The position numbers and the translations under genes are program-made. DNA of 64,000 nt from positions 2,691 to 66,690 of the forward strand of contig CAQIBN010000005.1 of NCBI GenBank assembly GCA_948805675.1. Reading direction: 5' to 3'. The notes beneath the pieces are model-generated. The model saw only the letters and a list, made by a program, of their open reading frames with translations. It had not been told where the DNA came from and did not search any database. The stretch comes from an uncultured Clostridia bacterium (GTDB lineage Bacteria; Bacillota; Clostridia; TANB77; CAG-508). Every line of letters begins with the position of its first letter. The first letter of the stretch is position 1. Positions 39,522 to 48,424 of the stretch are shown one piece after another.

Positions 39522-40398
39522 TTATATAGCTATATCTATAATATTAATAGTTGCTTGTATAGCTGCATTATAATATCTTTTCTTTTCTTCTTGCTCTTTT
39601 CTTTCCTTTTCTTCTTTAGCTTTTAATTCTTGTTTATATACAATCCAAGGATTAGATTTATTATCATCTGATGGATCCCAATTTCTTAAATGTTCAGAAT
39701 ATCCAGATATCTTTTGTATAGTTGGAATTCCAAATGGGCCTGGATTTTCAGATGAGTAAAATTCCACTCCGAGTACCAGTACCACAATTATCATAAATCC
39801 ATTTAGCATTTTCTACAGTAAGTCTAATACATCCTAAAGATACATCTTGTCCTAATTTATCATATTCCCAATATTCTAAACTTGAAGGATTGTATTTTTC
39901 TAAATATGGTACTGAATGAAATAATATATTACCAATAATTTGAGTACAATATTGCCCATATACATCTCCTTGTAAGTCTAACCATTCTCTTTTAAATGTA
40001 GTTATTTTATATGTACCTGATTTAGGTGTATATTCTCCTGTAGAACAAAGCATTGTTTTAACAGGTTTTGAATATCTATTAGATTCATCTTTTTCATATA
40101 TATTAACTGTTTGAGTTTTTAAATTGACTTTAATATAATATTTAGTATTTCCTGTTGGATAACTTTCTTGATTTTCATTTACTGAATTATTATTTTTATC
40201 TAAATCATCGAGTACTTCAACAACTATTGGTGATTTCTGACTAACATCTTTTATATTTATTTCTTCTATACTTTTTCCTTTATTTGAAATAGTGTATGTT
40301 AAAGTGTATACAATAACAATATTGGTTACAATAGCTATTGCAACCAATAAAAATATTATAATACTATTATCTTTAATTATTTTTTTTATTTTATGCAA
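39522..40398 (-). CDS. L,D-transpeptidase (YkuD) with N-terminal membrane anchor, read through one CGG recoding site
   Basis: 291 residues after the shift. One N-terminal membrane helix (~10-35), then the YkuD domain (YYIKVNLKTQTVNIYEKD, FHSVPY) with the catalytic motif SLGCIRLTVENAKWIYDNCGTGT. After the site the domain's last strand reads GVEFYSSENPGPFG and a charged coiled-coil tail follows. TTG at 40398 with GGAGG seven bases upstream is the likely start. It forms 3-3 cross-links in peptidoglycan. Confidence 0.9.
39769..39771 (-). other. CGG recoding site, L,D-transpeptidase
   Basis: ACA GGT ACT (C) GGA GTG GAA restores G-T-G-V-E-F-Y, the usual final strand of YkuD. Confidence 0.92.
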
Positions 40399-40613
40399 AT
40401 TTATTCCTCCCAAATTATATTTTTGGAGCTTACAGCAGTTGAATTAACTGCTACAAAAGCCTATATTTTCATATGCTTCAGGTATTTAGATTTAATATGA
40501 ATAACTGTCTAATGTAAATTTTCTTACTTTTTTCATTGTTTATATTATAAATTTCAATTACAGTTTTGTCAATAATCAAAAAATTACAATGAGATTTGTA
40601 TTTTCTTGGTCAA

Positions 40614-40640
40614 TTTCTAGGTCGTTTTTTGACCTAGAAA
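40614..40640. terminator. Stem-loop
   Basis: TTTCTAGGTC and GACCTAGAAA are exact complements around a 7-base T-rich loop. Confidence 0.5.
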
Positions 40641-40644
40641 CTAT

Positions 40645-40885
40645 TCTAATATTTTCTAATATAGAATTATATAATGTTTCATACTGTTCCTTAGTTAATA
40701 ACCTCTCCAGACATTTTACTACCTACTATTATAATTATATAATCTATCAGAATGTGCTGCTACATTCCTTATATATAAAAAATTACCCAAGGCTTCAAAT
40801 ATTTCTTGGATACCGCTCATATATATGTTAGTCTATTTTTTATATAAAATCAATACGTTTTCTTCAAATTTTTGCTTATCAAATT
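40645..40885 (-). pseudogene. Degenerate copy of the AbiD/F gene end and its leader
   Basis: Segments match the 3' part of the gene at 46536-47411 (around AATATAGAATTATATAATG) and, after a large internal deletion, its start region and promoter (TTGATT, TAACAT) at 40777-40860. The leader hairpin is kept but its loop has changed. No coding capacity remains. Confidence 0.75.
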
Positions 40886-40897
40886 ATATGCTATAAC

Positions 40898-40946
40898 AAA
40901 AAATGACAAAATTTCAATTCATTTTTGAAACTTCATCATAATTTAG
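40898..40946. repeat. Direct repeat, left copy
   Basis: Matches 49354-49400 beside tRNA-Thr (AAAAAATGACAAAATTTCAA, then TTTTTGAAACTTC, TCATAATT) with few mismatches, and is followed by TGGAGC, as in the tRNA 3' end. Candidate attachment-site pair. Confidence 0.65.
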
Positions 40947-41139
40947 GCAATGGAGCGAATGTCGTAGTTATTTACAACTTTTTACTCTCTTGACGATTGA
41001 TACAAATATCAATCAATTTATTAATGTATATCATATTTTTGATAAATTACAATAAAATTTTTTAAAAAACTTTATTTAATTTATTAAAGGAAGGACTGCA
41101 ATGCAGTATCCCTCCTTCAATAAACTTGTTCAATTACTT

Positions 41140-41805
41140 TCAGACTCTACGATAATAACTGATGTGGCTCCATTTGGTATGATTCACCTTATTAGCCTGT
41201 GTATCAATAAATTCACGAGTTTGCAGACTGCCAGCGGTGTTGAATCCTGCACCATATTCCCAATCATAGCGTTTTCTCAAATACGCTTTTGCTCTATGAA
41301 CTTTCTTTCCCCCATGCTTAACAGGATATACCAATGCAGGGTTTAAGTATTTGATATGAGAACAAGAATACGGTTGTTTAGGTTCAGTTTCTTTCCATTC
41401 AATTTCAAGCTCAAAAAGGTTAAAACGAATATTTTTGTTTTTCCCTCTATAACATCTGGAAATAGCTGAAACATCTTTAGTTTCAAAGCATTTACCATAT
41501 CCAAGATACATAGGAACTTCAAGGTTGCGTTCCCATGTTGCACCACAGCAACCAATTAACCATGCTGCTTCAGTTTTGCGAATCCGTCCATTATTGAGAA
41601 CAGCATATTTCTTAGCAATCACAAAGATTGCAAGATTATAATGGTTCCAAACAACGTTAGAAGAGGCTGACAAGAAAATGTTTATTACCTGTTCCTTAGG
41701 ATACAAGGTGGCAACTACTTTTCCATTTTCCAAAAAGTCGATGCTGTCATTGCTACGAATAACTGAATATTCCTCATACATCCGCTTTAAAACATAATTA
41801 AACAT
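41140..41805 (-). CDS. Hypothetical protein, foreign-looking, with CGG used as arginine
   Basis: About 221 residues; the start 41805 is preceded by GGAGG. No domain recognised; it has many aromatic and basic residues (WERNLEVPMYLGYGKCFET, KAYLRKRYDWEYGAGF). GC content and codon choice are higher and more varied than in neighbours (CGC, CGT, CTC). Two in-frame CGG codons occur (A-L-K-R-M-Y near 41771 and N-N-G-R-I-R near 41583) without any break, so it breaks the local CGG rule. Probably recent acquisition at the left end of the island. Confidence 0.65.
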   Translation of the reverse strand: MFNYVLKRMYEEYSVIRSNDSIDFLENGKVVATLYPKEQVINIFLSASSNVVWNHYNLAIFVIAKKYAVLNNGRIRKTEAAWLIGCCGATWERNLEVPMYLGYGKCFETKDVSAISRCYRGKNKNIRFNLFELEIEWKETEPKQPYSCSHIKYLNPALVYPVKHGGKKVHRAKAYLRKRYDWEYGAGFNTAGSLQTREFIDTQANKVNHTKWSHISYYRRV

Positions 41806-42078
41806 ATAAATACCTCCAAAAATTTTTTCATTGATGTGATTGATAGTAACTGCAAACCTGAGGTTTACAAACATAGACACTTTGCCTATATCTCTTTTAG
41901 TATATCATATTTACATAAAAATGTCAAAAATTAATGACATTTCCAAAACTTAATTATTAATTACTTGTTTTTTGTTAATCCTAAAAGTAATACAATTAAA
42001 TAAATACTATGCAACTTGATTTTGTTCTTTTTTAGTCATTTCCATAATTTTAGCCATTGCAAACATTATAAGATGATA

Positions 42079-42279
42079 TTAAGCAAAATTGATTAAAGTA
42101 GTTTTATATTCTTCATCAATTTCTTTTAGCTTAATATCAAATATTTCATATATTTCGGGTTTATCATATTTTAGGTTAGTACAACTGCTATCACTCATAC
42201 ATAATGCAAGTCTTAGTCTATTTGTTAAATCCATATCGTTTATCATATCTATTAAATATTTAACTTTTTCATTTTCCAT
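42079..42279 (-). CDS. Small hypothetical protein
   Basis: 66 residues, acidic and helical (YLIDMINDMDLTNRLRLALCMSD). Lies just downstream of the relaxase remnant and may belong to the same lost mobile element. No family recognised. Confidence 0.5.
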   Translation of the reverse strand: MENEKVKYLIDMINDMDLTNRLRLALCMSDSSCTNLKYDKPEIYEIFDIKLKEIDEEYKTTLINFA

Positions 42280-42298
42280 ATTAAAAATTCCCTTTCTT

Positions 42299-43472
42299 TT
42301 AAAATCTAGTATTATTATTTTTCTTTTTACTCTTAGTTTGTTTATTTTCTTCTGGTATAGTTACTCTTCTATAAATATTATTGGCTATTTCATTATCGTT
42401 GTTATCAAATATTCCGTTTTTGTATAGGTCATCACTAACAATTTTATAGTTTTCATCTTTATCAAAGCAAATCCTTTTATGAAAATGGCTCATAATACTA
42501 TGCCAAAAGCCTTTGAACTTCTGCAATTCTTGTTTAAGTTTTTCTTTTTCAGTTCGTAATTTACCTATAATCTTGTCCTTAGTAGATAGTTTCTTTTTCA
42601 AATTGCCGATTTCATTATCTTTTAGTTCTATTTCATATTTAAGTGAACGATTTTCCTTTTCTATTTCAAAAGCAGAATGTTCAAAATCTTTAATCGCTAT
42701 ATTTAAGTCATTTACACTTCTAACAGTTTTCTTTTACATCTTCTGCATAATTTTTGATTTTCTGGACATCCTCGTTTGAAATAACCATATTATTTTTGTT
42801 TAGTTTAGTAGGTTTTAAACTTTCTAAAATTTTACCTATATCTTTACTGGTATTATCAAGTTTCTTTGTTTGTGTATTTGCCTTTTTGCTTTTCCTTTAG
42901 CCTAGTATTAACTTCATAAAACTTGTTATATGACTTAATACAAGCATTTCTCATTTTATCTTGTATTTCAGTAAGTGAAGTTTTAGTAAACAATTTACTT
43001 TTTCCTACTTGTTTTTTCATTCCTCTAGTACAATTTGTAGTTACTGGAACACCTACAATGTGTATATGGGGAGAAACTTCATCAAAATGTATTGTAGCAT
43101 TTGCTATTTTGAAGTCTGGGATAATTTTAATCAAGTCTTTTACTTGCTCATTATATACATCAACCATTTTAAATCTATATCTTTCGTCTTTATCATTCCA
43201 AAAGTCCATATCTCCAAGTTCTATTATAATTTCACACGCAATATCATTTTGAGATTCACATACTTTTGTAAAGTAATTATCTATTTTTCTATCATTTCTA
43301 GTTTGATTATTGTTATATTCAATTCTAGCTTGTTCAAATTCGTCTAAATATACTTGTTTTACATCATTTACAATATCACTTGTCCCATATATTGTTCTAA
43401 TTAGTTCTGTTTGATTATCATAATCTCTTAAATTGTGTTTATTTACATCAGATAAATCTTTTGCATTTTGTT
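42299..43472 (-). pseudogene. Mob/Pre-type relaxase remnant, 5'-truncated and frameshifted
   Basis: From 43472 the frame reads DLSDVNKHNLRDYDNQTELIRTIYG through to ATIHFDEVSPHIHIVGVPV, the HxDE-PHxH metal motif of plasmid mobilisation proteins. It shifts frame in an A-run near 42892, and again near 42726, before a coiled-coil C-terminus (KLSTKDKIIGKLRTEKEKL). The 5' end is cut by the tnpV gene. The shifts are in homopolymers, not at CGG; two CGG triplets present are out of frame. The element is no longer functional. Confidence 0.8.
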
Positions 43473-43478
43473 TTACTT

Positions 43479-43838
43479 ATGGTAGAGATAACTTATCACA
43501 AAGAAGGAGATTTTTTCGTTCCTGACTTATATTTGGAAAAAGACAATTATGAGAATAATTATATTATTGGAAAATATGGGCATTTAAGATTAGAATATCT
43601 AAAAAATCACAAAAAGGCTGAATATATAATAATGTTTATGAACAAAACTTTAAGAAAACATATTGTAGAAACTGACAAGCAAGCTAAAGAAAGATTTGAA
43701 ATACTTATGAAACAAATGCTAGAAAAAAATCCTATTGATGAAAACTTGAAAAATACTGACTCTTTAAAATGGACTGGACTTATGAATAATTATAATCATT
43801 GTATAGAAGAAATCATACTAAAAGAACTAATTTATTGA
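43479..43838 (+). CDS. tnpV: Transposon-encoded protein TnpV
   Basis: 119 residues from ATG 43479. MVEITYHKEGDFFVPDL, GKYGHLRLEYLKNHKKAEY and the ending YNHCIEEIILKELIY match TnpV of clostridial mobilisable transposons such as Tn4451-like elements. Role undefined. It abuts the truncated relaxase, evidence of rearrangement. Confidence 0.8.
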   Translation: MVEITYHKEGDFFVPDLYLEKDNYENNYIIGKYGHLRLEYLKNHKKAEYIIMFMNKTLRKHIVETDKQAKERFEILMKQMLEKNPIDENLKNTDSLKWTGLMNNYNHCIEEIILKELIY

Positions 43839-43882
43839 TAATTTAAATAGAGCAGAGTTATAAAAATTCTGCTCTATTATGT

Positions 43883-44428
43883 TTAGTCTGAAAACATTTT
43901 ATCTAACAATTCTTCTTTTTCTACTTTTGAGCCTTGCCAATAAAAATTTAATGATGAATGTGATGTTGAATTTAGACTTTCTTCAAGCTTACTTATTATT
44001 TTTTCCAACTGTCTTTTATTGGTTATATTTCCTTCTTTATTAATTTTTTCTTCTTGTGGTCCTGCAATAGTTGTTTGACTATTAGTTTTTAAATAAGAAT
44101 AAACGTTATTTTTAGAATAAAAAATATAATACTTTTCACTAGAAGTAGCATCAAAACCTATAAAATTATCAAAATTAATGATTGCTATTGCATTATCTCT
44201 TTGTTCTTGTGCTATAGTAGGCATATTAGAATATCTAGTCTCTAATATTTTATTTATTACATTAAACTTATCAAGCAAAAATATTAGTATTCCAATAATA
44301 ATCATTACTATAGTAATTACTAATATAATTTTTCTACTGACATTGAATTTTTTACATAAAAATATTGCTATTACAACAACAAATAAAATTATAAATAGTA
44401 ATCCCATTTTTAGAATCTCCTTTTCCAT
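43883..44428 (-). CDS. Hypothetical membrane protein
   Basis: 181 residues. Two N-terminal membrane helices (~7-25 and ~32-50), then a soluble domain of mixed strands and helices with no recognised family. It lies 17 bp after another membrane protein gene, probably one operon. Confidence 0.6.
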   Translation of the reverse strand: MEKEILKMGLLFIILFVVVIAIFLCKKFNVSRKIILVITIVMIIIGILIFLLDKFNVINKILETRYSNMPTIAQEQRDNAIAIINFDNFIGFDATSSEKYYIFYSKNNVYSYLKTNSQTTIAGPQEEKINKEGNITNKRQLEKIISKLEESLNSTSHSSLNFYWQGSKVEKEELLDKMFSD

Positions 44429-44445
44429 TTATTCTAGTCATTTGT

Positions 44446-45075
44446 TTAATCATCTTTTATTAATCTTCCTCTTAAATATATTGGAAGTAATATCATTTGG
44501 GTTGGTAATTCAATTAAAAGTAAATAATCTAATGCTGTTAAAATATCTTCAAGTAGATATTTTATATCTAAAAATGATATAAATGCTCCTAAAATAACGA
44601 GCAACATCATAACTATAGATGGTATAGAGCTTATAATTATCCTTGCTTTATTTGATCTTATAAATAATCCAAGAAGTGTACTAATTGAGACTAAACTAAT
44701 AATAATATACTGATTTATTGGAATAATAGCCAAATTCGATGGATATTTATTCCTTATATAAATACTACATACTATATACGAAAGTAAAGTTATTAGTACT
44801 AATATAAAATATGTTGGTAATATTTTTTTAATTTTCTTTGCCAATATACAAAAAATAATGCTATTAATAATCAATAATAGAATTATAATTACTAATGCAT
44901 AAGTATTATACTTATTTTGTATTTCCGCATTTTCATGTTCAATCATATGTTTACTCTCATATTCAAAGTAGTCAAACTTATCGACGATACTTTTTGTGTT
45001 AGTAGCATATACACTATAATAGAAAGCAGATATTATTATTAAAAATGCTAACGATAATATTAATAATTTTTTCAT
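44446..45075 (-). CDS. Hypothetical polytopic membrane protein
   Basis: About 209 residues from MKKLLIL at 45075. A signal-like helix, a short charged segment, then about five membrane helices. Paired with the downstream membrane gene. No family recognised. One CGG lies out of frame (GCG GAA). Confidence 0.6.
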   Translation of the reverse strand: MKKLLILSLAFLIIISAFYYSVYATNTKSIVDKFDYFEYESKHMIEHENAEIQNKYNTYALVIIILLLIINSIIFCILAKKIKKILPTYFILVLITLLSYIVCSIYIRNKYPSNLAIIPINQYIIISLVSISTLLGLFIRSNKARIIISSIPSIVMMLLVILGAFISFLDIKYLLEDILTALDYLLLIELPTQMILLPIYLRGRLIKDD

Positions 45076-45379
45076 TTTTACCCCCAATATAATTATCACT
45101 TATAGGCAAATTATATCAGTAAATTCTCAATATTACAACAAAAATGGCAAAATTTCTTGACTTACGACACAATCCGTGGTATAAAATATGTGTATTCATA
45201 GGAATACAAGAATATTGATGTCTTCTTTGGAATTTTACAATTCCTCAGATGCCACGCGAAAACGAGTCGCATATAGGATTGCGAGCTGGTTATTAGAAAG
45301 TGTGAAAAATTTAAAAATAATAATAGTAAACTTGTCCAGTATTTATAAGTAATTAAGAAGCCATGAGTGCAAAATTCAA

Positions 45380-45735
45380 TATTCTATTTACATACACACT
45401 AAAAAATGAGTACATATTGCAAACTCAAATTTTGTTTGAGCTTATTAAAATTGTACTCATGTAGGTAAATAGAGTATTGGTATATCGCTTGTGGTCTTTT
45501 TGTTGTGTATAAATTTCTGCCCTCTCTATTTATACAGAAACAAAAAGAGCTTAACAATTTATTTTTGGTATGTAAATAAATTGTTAAGATAAGCAAAAGG
45601 ATATATGAACGGTATTAAATATATTCTTTTGCTTTGGCGAAGCCAAACATAAATTATCTATCGCAAGATTAGATAATTTATGAGCCCTCCGCTAGGAGCC
45701 CACGACATCTTTCCAAAACGAAGTTTTGAAAGTGT
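45380..45735. repeat. Series of tandem stem-loops, plasmid-like
   Basis: Successive inverted repeats: AATATTCTATTTAC with GTAAATAGAGTATT enclosing GAGTACA/TGTACTC (45380-45480); CTTAACAATTTATTT with AAATAAATTGTTAAG (~45550-45589); AGCAAAAGGATATA with TATATTCTTTTGCT; TTTGGCGAAGCCAAA; ATAAATTATCTA with TAGATAATTTAT. No gene fits here. Such arrays are typical of replication or transfer origins of small plasmids. Confidence 0.6.
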
Positions 45736-45775
45736 CATAGTGGGTTACATACTTTCTAAAAGAAAGTTATGTAAC
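45736..45775 (+). other. oriT-like site upstream of the relaxase fragment
   Basis: CATAGTGGGTTACATACTTT resembles MobV-family transfer origins (TAGTG(T/G)G-TTA core) and begins an inverted repeat GTTACATA-CTTTCT / AGAAAGTTATGTAAC. It lies 45 bp ahead of the relaxase start, the usual position. Confidence 0.45.
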
Positions 45776-45820
45776 AGCTCCCTTCGGTCGCTACTAGCTA
45801 CCTACAGAAAGGAAAATATA

Positions 45821-46252
45821 TTGGACAAGAACAAGACAAATTATTCAGTAGCTAGAGTAGAAACTTATACTAAAACAAGTATAACTAAAGCTGAAAGACA
45901 CAACGAAAGAAAAAATAAATCATATTCTAATATGAATGTTGATTTAACTAAAACACACAACAATATACATTACAAAAGATGTGAAACCACCTATAATGAG
46001 AAATTAAAAGAAATGCTTGATAGTGGACAAGTATCATTAAGAGGTTTACAAAAGAATGCCACACTATTTGATGAACTTATATTTGACATTAACTCCGACT
46101 ATTTTGAAAAACATGGTGGTTACGAATTTGCAAAAGAGTTTTATGAAAGAGCTTTTCACTTTGCTGAGCAAGAAATGGGAACTGATAATATTCTAACACC
46201 ACTTGATTTACTTGATAAGGTTACGTACATCTTTTGGACTTTGACTTCATAG
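45821..46252 (+). pseudogene. MobV/Pre-type relaxase, N-terminal fragment
   Basis: From TTG 45821 (after GAAAGGAAA) the frame reads YSVARVETYTKTSITKAERHNERKNKSY, the classical N-terminus of plasmid Mob/Pre proteins with motif I, then to EQEMGTDNIL near 46200. There the homology ends where a group II intron fragment begins, and the frame runs on to a chance stop. Motif III (PHxH) is missing. It is a different relaxase from the remnant at 42.3-43.5 kb. Confidence 0.8.
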
Positions 46253-46431
46253 GTAGTCTCATCCGCTTACCAAGCCTTAGTATCAGGTTTTTGTACATTG
46301 AGCCAAGATTTTGCTACACACTTCCTTCACTTTCACCTCACAATGGATAGCTTGCGTTTCACTATGTGGTTGGAGATGTATACCCCCACTACGGACTTTC
46401 ACCGATTAACTAAACGACATGCCCGTCACAC
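46195..46431 (-). ncRNA. Group II intron fragment, class C, 5' end with domain I only
   Basis: On the minus strand the sequence starts GTGTGACGGGCATG and continues with GTGAAAGTCCG, AACGCAAGC, GTGAAGGAAG, GATACTAAGGC and GTCAAAGTCC in the order seen in class C introns such as O. iheyensis. It lacks domains II-VI and the intron protein. Its 5' exon is a terminator hairpin plus T-run (46432-46468), the preferred target of class C introns. It ends inside the relaxase gene. Confidence 0.8.
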
Positions 46432-46441
46432 CTAAAAAAGT

Positions 46442-46468
46442 GCCTAGAATCTTTGCTAGACTCTAGGC
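46442..46468 (-). terminator. Terminator used as intron insertion target
   Basis: GCCTAGA and TCTAGGC pair; on the minus strand ACTTTTTTAG follows, then the intron's GTGTGACG begins. Confidence 0.75.
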
Positions 46469-46474
46469 TATATT

Positions 46475-46513
46475 TGAATGACTTAGAGCTTCGAAAGTTT
46501 TCTAAGTACCGTT
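46475..46513 (-). ncRNA. Small-RNA hairpin, copy downstream of the AbiD/F gene
   Basis: Minus strand: ACGGTACTTAGA, loop AAACTTTCGAAGC, TCTAAGTCATTC. Same layout as the copy upstream of the gene, but the stem bases differ while pairing is kept. A TATAAT box lies just upstream. Confidence 0.5.
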
Positions 46514-46535
46514 CTTTAGTATTATATTTATTTTA

Positions 46536-47411
46536 TTAATTTTTATTCATAGGGAATCCCATTATTTCTGTAATTTTTGTTATTTTGATAGATTTTACTT
46601 TTTCATTCAGCTTTTTAATCTCTTCATATATAGAATTATATAATGTTTTATACTGTTCCTTAGTTAATAAACGCTCCATACATCTTACTACCATATACAA
46701 GTTTGTTATATTATCTGGTTTTATGTAGTTCTCATCAATAAGTTTAAAAGAAATATAAAATTTACTAGTATAATTATATAATCTGTCAGAATGTGCTGCT
46801 ACATTCCTTACTGTTGTTAAATTCTTTAATATTTGTTTTAATAATTTATCTGATATTTTAAAGTATTTTGCTATTGCTTGTCTATCACTTTGCTTAAGTA
46901 ATCCATAATAACTACTTGCTACACCAAACGTAAGAATTTTAACTAATACATATGGTGGAACAAATCCATATTTGTCTATGTAATGTGTTACAGCAGTATG
47001 AACATTATAATCTTTTTCAATTTCATTATTAATTTTTTTAAGCAAGTTTTCCCTTATTTCTACATTTATTTTATTATCCCACTTAGAAATATTTAAATAG
47101 TCTTTTATACCATATATTTTAGAAATTTGATTTGCCATAATTGATTTTATAACTGTTTCTATTTCTAAACAATATTTTAATACTATATTCTTTAGATTCT
47201 TATCAAATTCAAATATAGCATATATATCATCAAATGAAACATTATTGATGTAATCTCCATTTTTATCTTTAAAAATATTTTTATATGTATTAACAATTGA
47301 ATAATATGTATATCTTTCAATTTTTTCTAAAGCATCTTTTTTATTAGAAATAACTATTCCTTTTGATGATAAGTAATCTATTAATTCTTCATTTGATTTA
47401 TATTCTTTCAT
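46536..47411 (-). CDS. AbiD/AbiF-family (Abi_2) abortive infection protein, HEPN RNase
   Basis: 291 residues from ATG 47411, preceded by AAGGAG. It is helical throughout with typical Abi_2 features: DYLSSKGIVISNKKDALEKIERYTYYSIVNTY, IFEFDKNLKNIVLKYCLEIE, FGVASSYYGLL and the HEPN motif RNVAAHSDRLYN (RX4H). AbiD/F proteins abort phage infection; members have been reported to work with structured small RNAs and to be related to Cas13. Here a promoter and a short hairpin with T-run precede the gene and a second hairpin follows it. Confidence 0.85.
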   Translation of the reverse strand: MKEYKSNEELIDYLSSKGIVISNKKDALEKIERYTYYSIVNTYKNIFKDKNGDYINNVSFDDIYAIFEFDKNLKNIVLKYCLEIETVIKSIMANQISKIYGIKDYLNISKWDNKINVEIRENLLKKINNEIEKDYNVHTAVTHYIDKYGFVPPYVLVKILTFGVASSYYGLLKQSDRQAIAKYFKISDKLLKQILKNLTTVRNVAAHSDRLYNYTSKFYISFKLIDENYIKPDNITNLYMVVRCMERLLTKEQYKTLYNSIYEEIKKLNEKVKSIKITKITEIMGFPMNKN

Positions 47412-47428
47412 TAGCACTCCTTATATAT

Positions 47429-47470
47429 AAAAAATGACCCAAGGCTTCGAAAGTTTCTTGGATACCGCTC
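47429..47470 (-). ncRNA. Small-RNA hairpin in the leader of the AbiD/F gene
   Basis: Minus strand: GAGCGGTATCCAAG, loop AAACTTTCGAAGC, CTTGGGTCATTTTTT. It begins about seven bases after the -10 box and ends in a T-run just before the ribosome site. It could be a free RNA with readthrough to the toxin gene, as in type III toxin-antitoxin operons. Confidence 0.55.
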
Positions 47471-47476
47471 ATATAT

Positions 47477-47505
47477 ATATTAGCATATTTTTTATATAAA
47501 ATCAA
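47477..47505 (-). promoter_or_regulatory. Promoter of the hairpin RNA and AbiD/F gene
   Basis: TTGATT (47500-47505) and TAATAT (47477-47482) on the minus strand with a 17-bp spacer. Confidence 0.65.
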
Positions 47506-47625
47506 TACATTTTTTTCAAACTTTTGCTTATCGAATAAAAAATCTAGCAGTAGTACACTAGGAGGCATTTATTTTTGATAAATACATGCTATATATAATT
47601 ATAACTTATTAAATGAAAAATTATT

Positions 47626-48348
47626 ATGATTGAAATAAAAGAAGTAAATATAGAAGAAGTTTTAAAAGTACATAGAAATATACCAGAATTCTATGAACTA
47701 ATTCCTAAAAAAGATTATTTTGAAAATAGGTATAAAAGAAGAGAAAAACTTATTATAGTGGCATACTATAATGGTATTCCAGCTGGTTACATTATAGGGT
47801 ATGATAAATTTCAGGATAATAAAAGTTTTTATTGTTGGATGGCCGGAGTAGATGTAAATTACAGAAGATTAGGAATTTTAACACAATTAATGAATTATCA
47901 AACAAATTGGGCAAAAACTAAAGGTTATTGTATATTGAAAATAAAGACTAGAAATAATAGACGAGAAATGTTAAGTTTTTTAATTAGAAATGGTTTTTAT
48001 TTTACAGATATCGAAACAAAAGAAAATATTAAAGATAATAGAATTAATCTACAAAAGGATATTGTTAGTGAAATTCAAAATACTCAAATAATAACTACTA
48101 ATGATATTAAAGAATTAATTGAATCAACAAAAGATATAAAAAATATTTTAATGCAGTTACTTAATTTTGAAAAAGAAAAAAATGAAATTACTTTAATACC
48201 TAGAAAAGATATGAAATCACTACTTAATTGCTCAGACATAACTGTAGCAAAAATGTTTAATAGAGAGGATTTTCCAGCAATAATGATTGGAGAGCATAAA
48301 GTAGAAAAAAGTGCTTTAAAGAAATGGCTCCAGGACCGTAGAGTATAA
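47626..48348 (+). CDS. GNAT acetyltransferase fused to a C-terminal excisionase-like HTH
   Basis: 240 residues. Residues 1-140 are a GNAT fold (AGVDVNYRRLGILTQLMNYQTNWAKTKGY, the acetyl-CoA loop R-R-L-G-I-L). A helical linker follows, then ~195-240 looks like the HTH_17/excisionase domain (IPRKDMKSLLNCSDITVAKMFNREDFPAIMIGEHKVEKSALKKWLQ). The fusion suggests a regulator or island-control protein. A GCC GGA sequence here holds an out-of-frame CGG. Confidence 0.7.
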   Translation: MIEIKEVNIEEVLKVHRNIPEFYELIPKKDYFENRYKRREKLIIVAYYNGIPAGYIIGYDKFQDNKSFYCWMAGVDVNYRRLGILTQLMNYQTNWAKTKGYCILKIKTRNNRREMLSFLIRNGFYFTDIETKENIKDNRINLQKDIVSEIQNTQIITTNDIKELIESTKDIKNILMQLLNFEKEKNEITLIPRKDMKSLLNCSDITVAKMFNREDFPAIMIGEHKVEKSALKKWLQDRRV

Positions 48349-48424
48349 TTTTGGTCGACCTAGAACTTATATAGATGTAAAAGGTATAAATTTTAGTTTT
48401 CTCTTAATTTATACCTTTTACTTT

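Noticed and set aside
45791..45820. CGG in frame upstream of the relaxase fragment
   Set aside because: It precedes the likely TTG start at 45821 and belongs to the non-coding oriT-like hairpin region.
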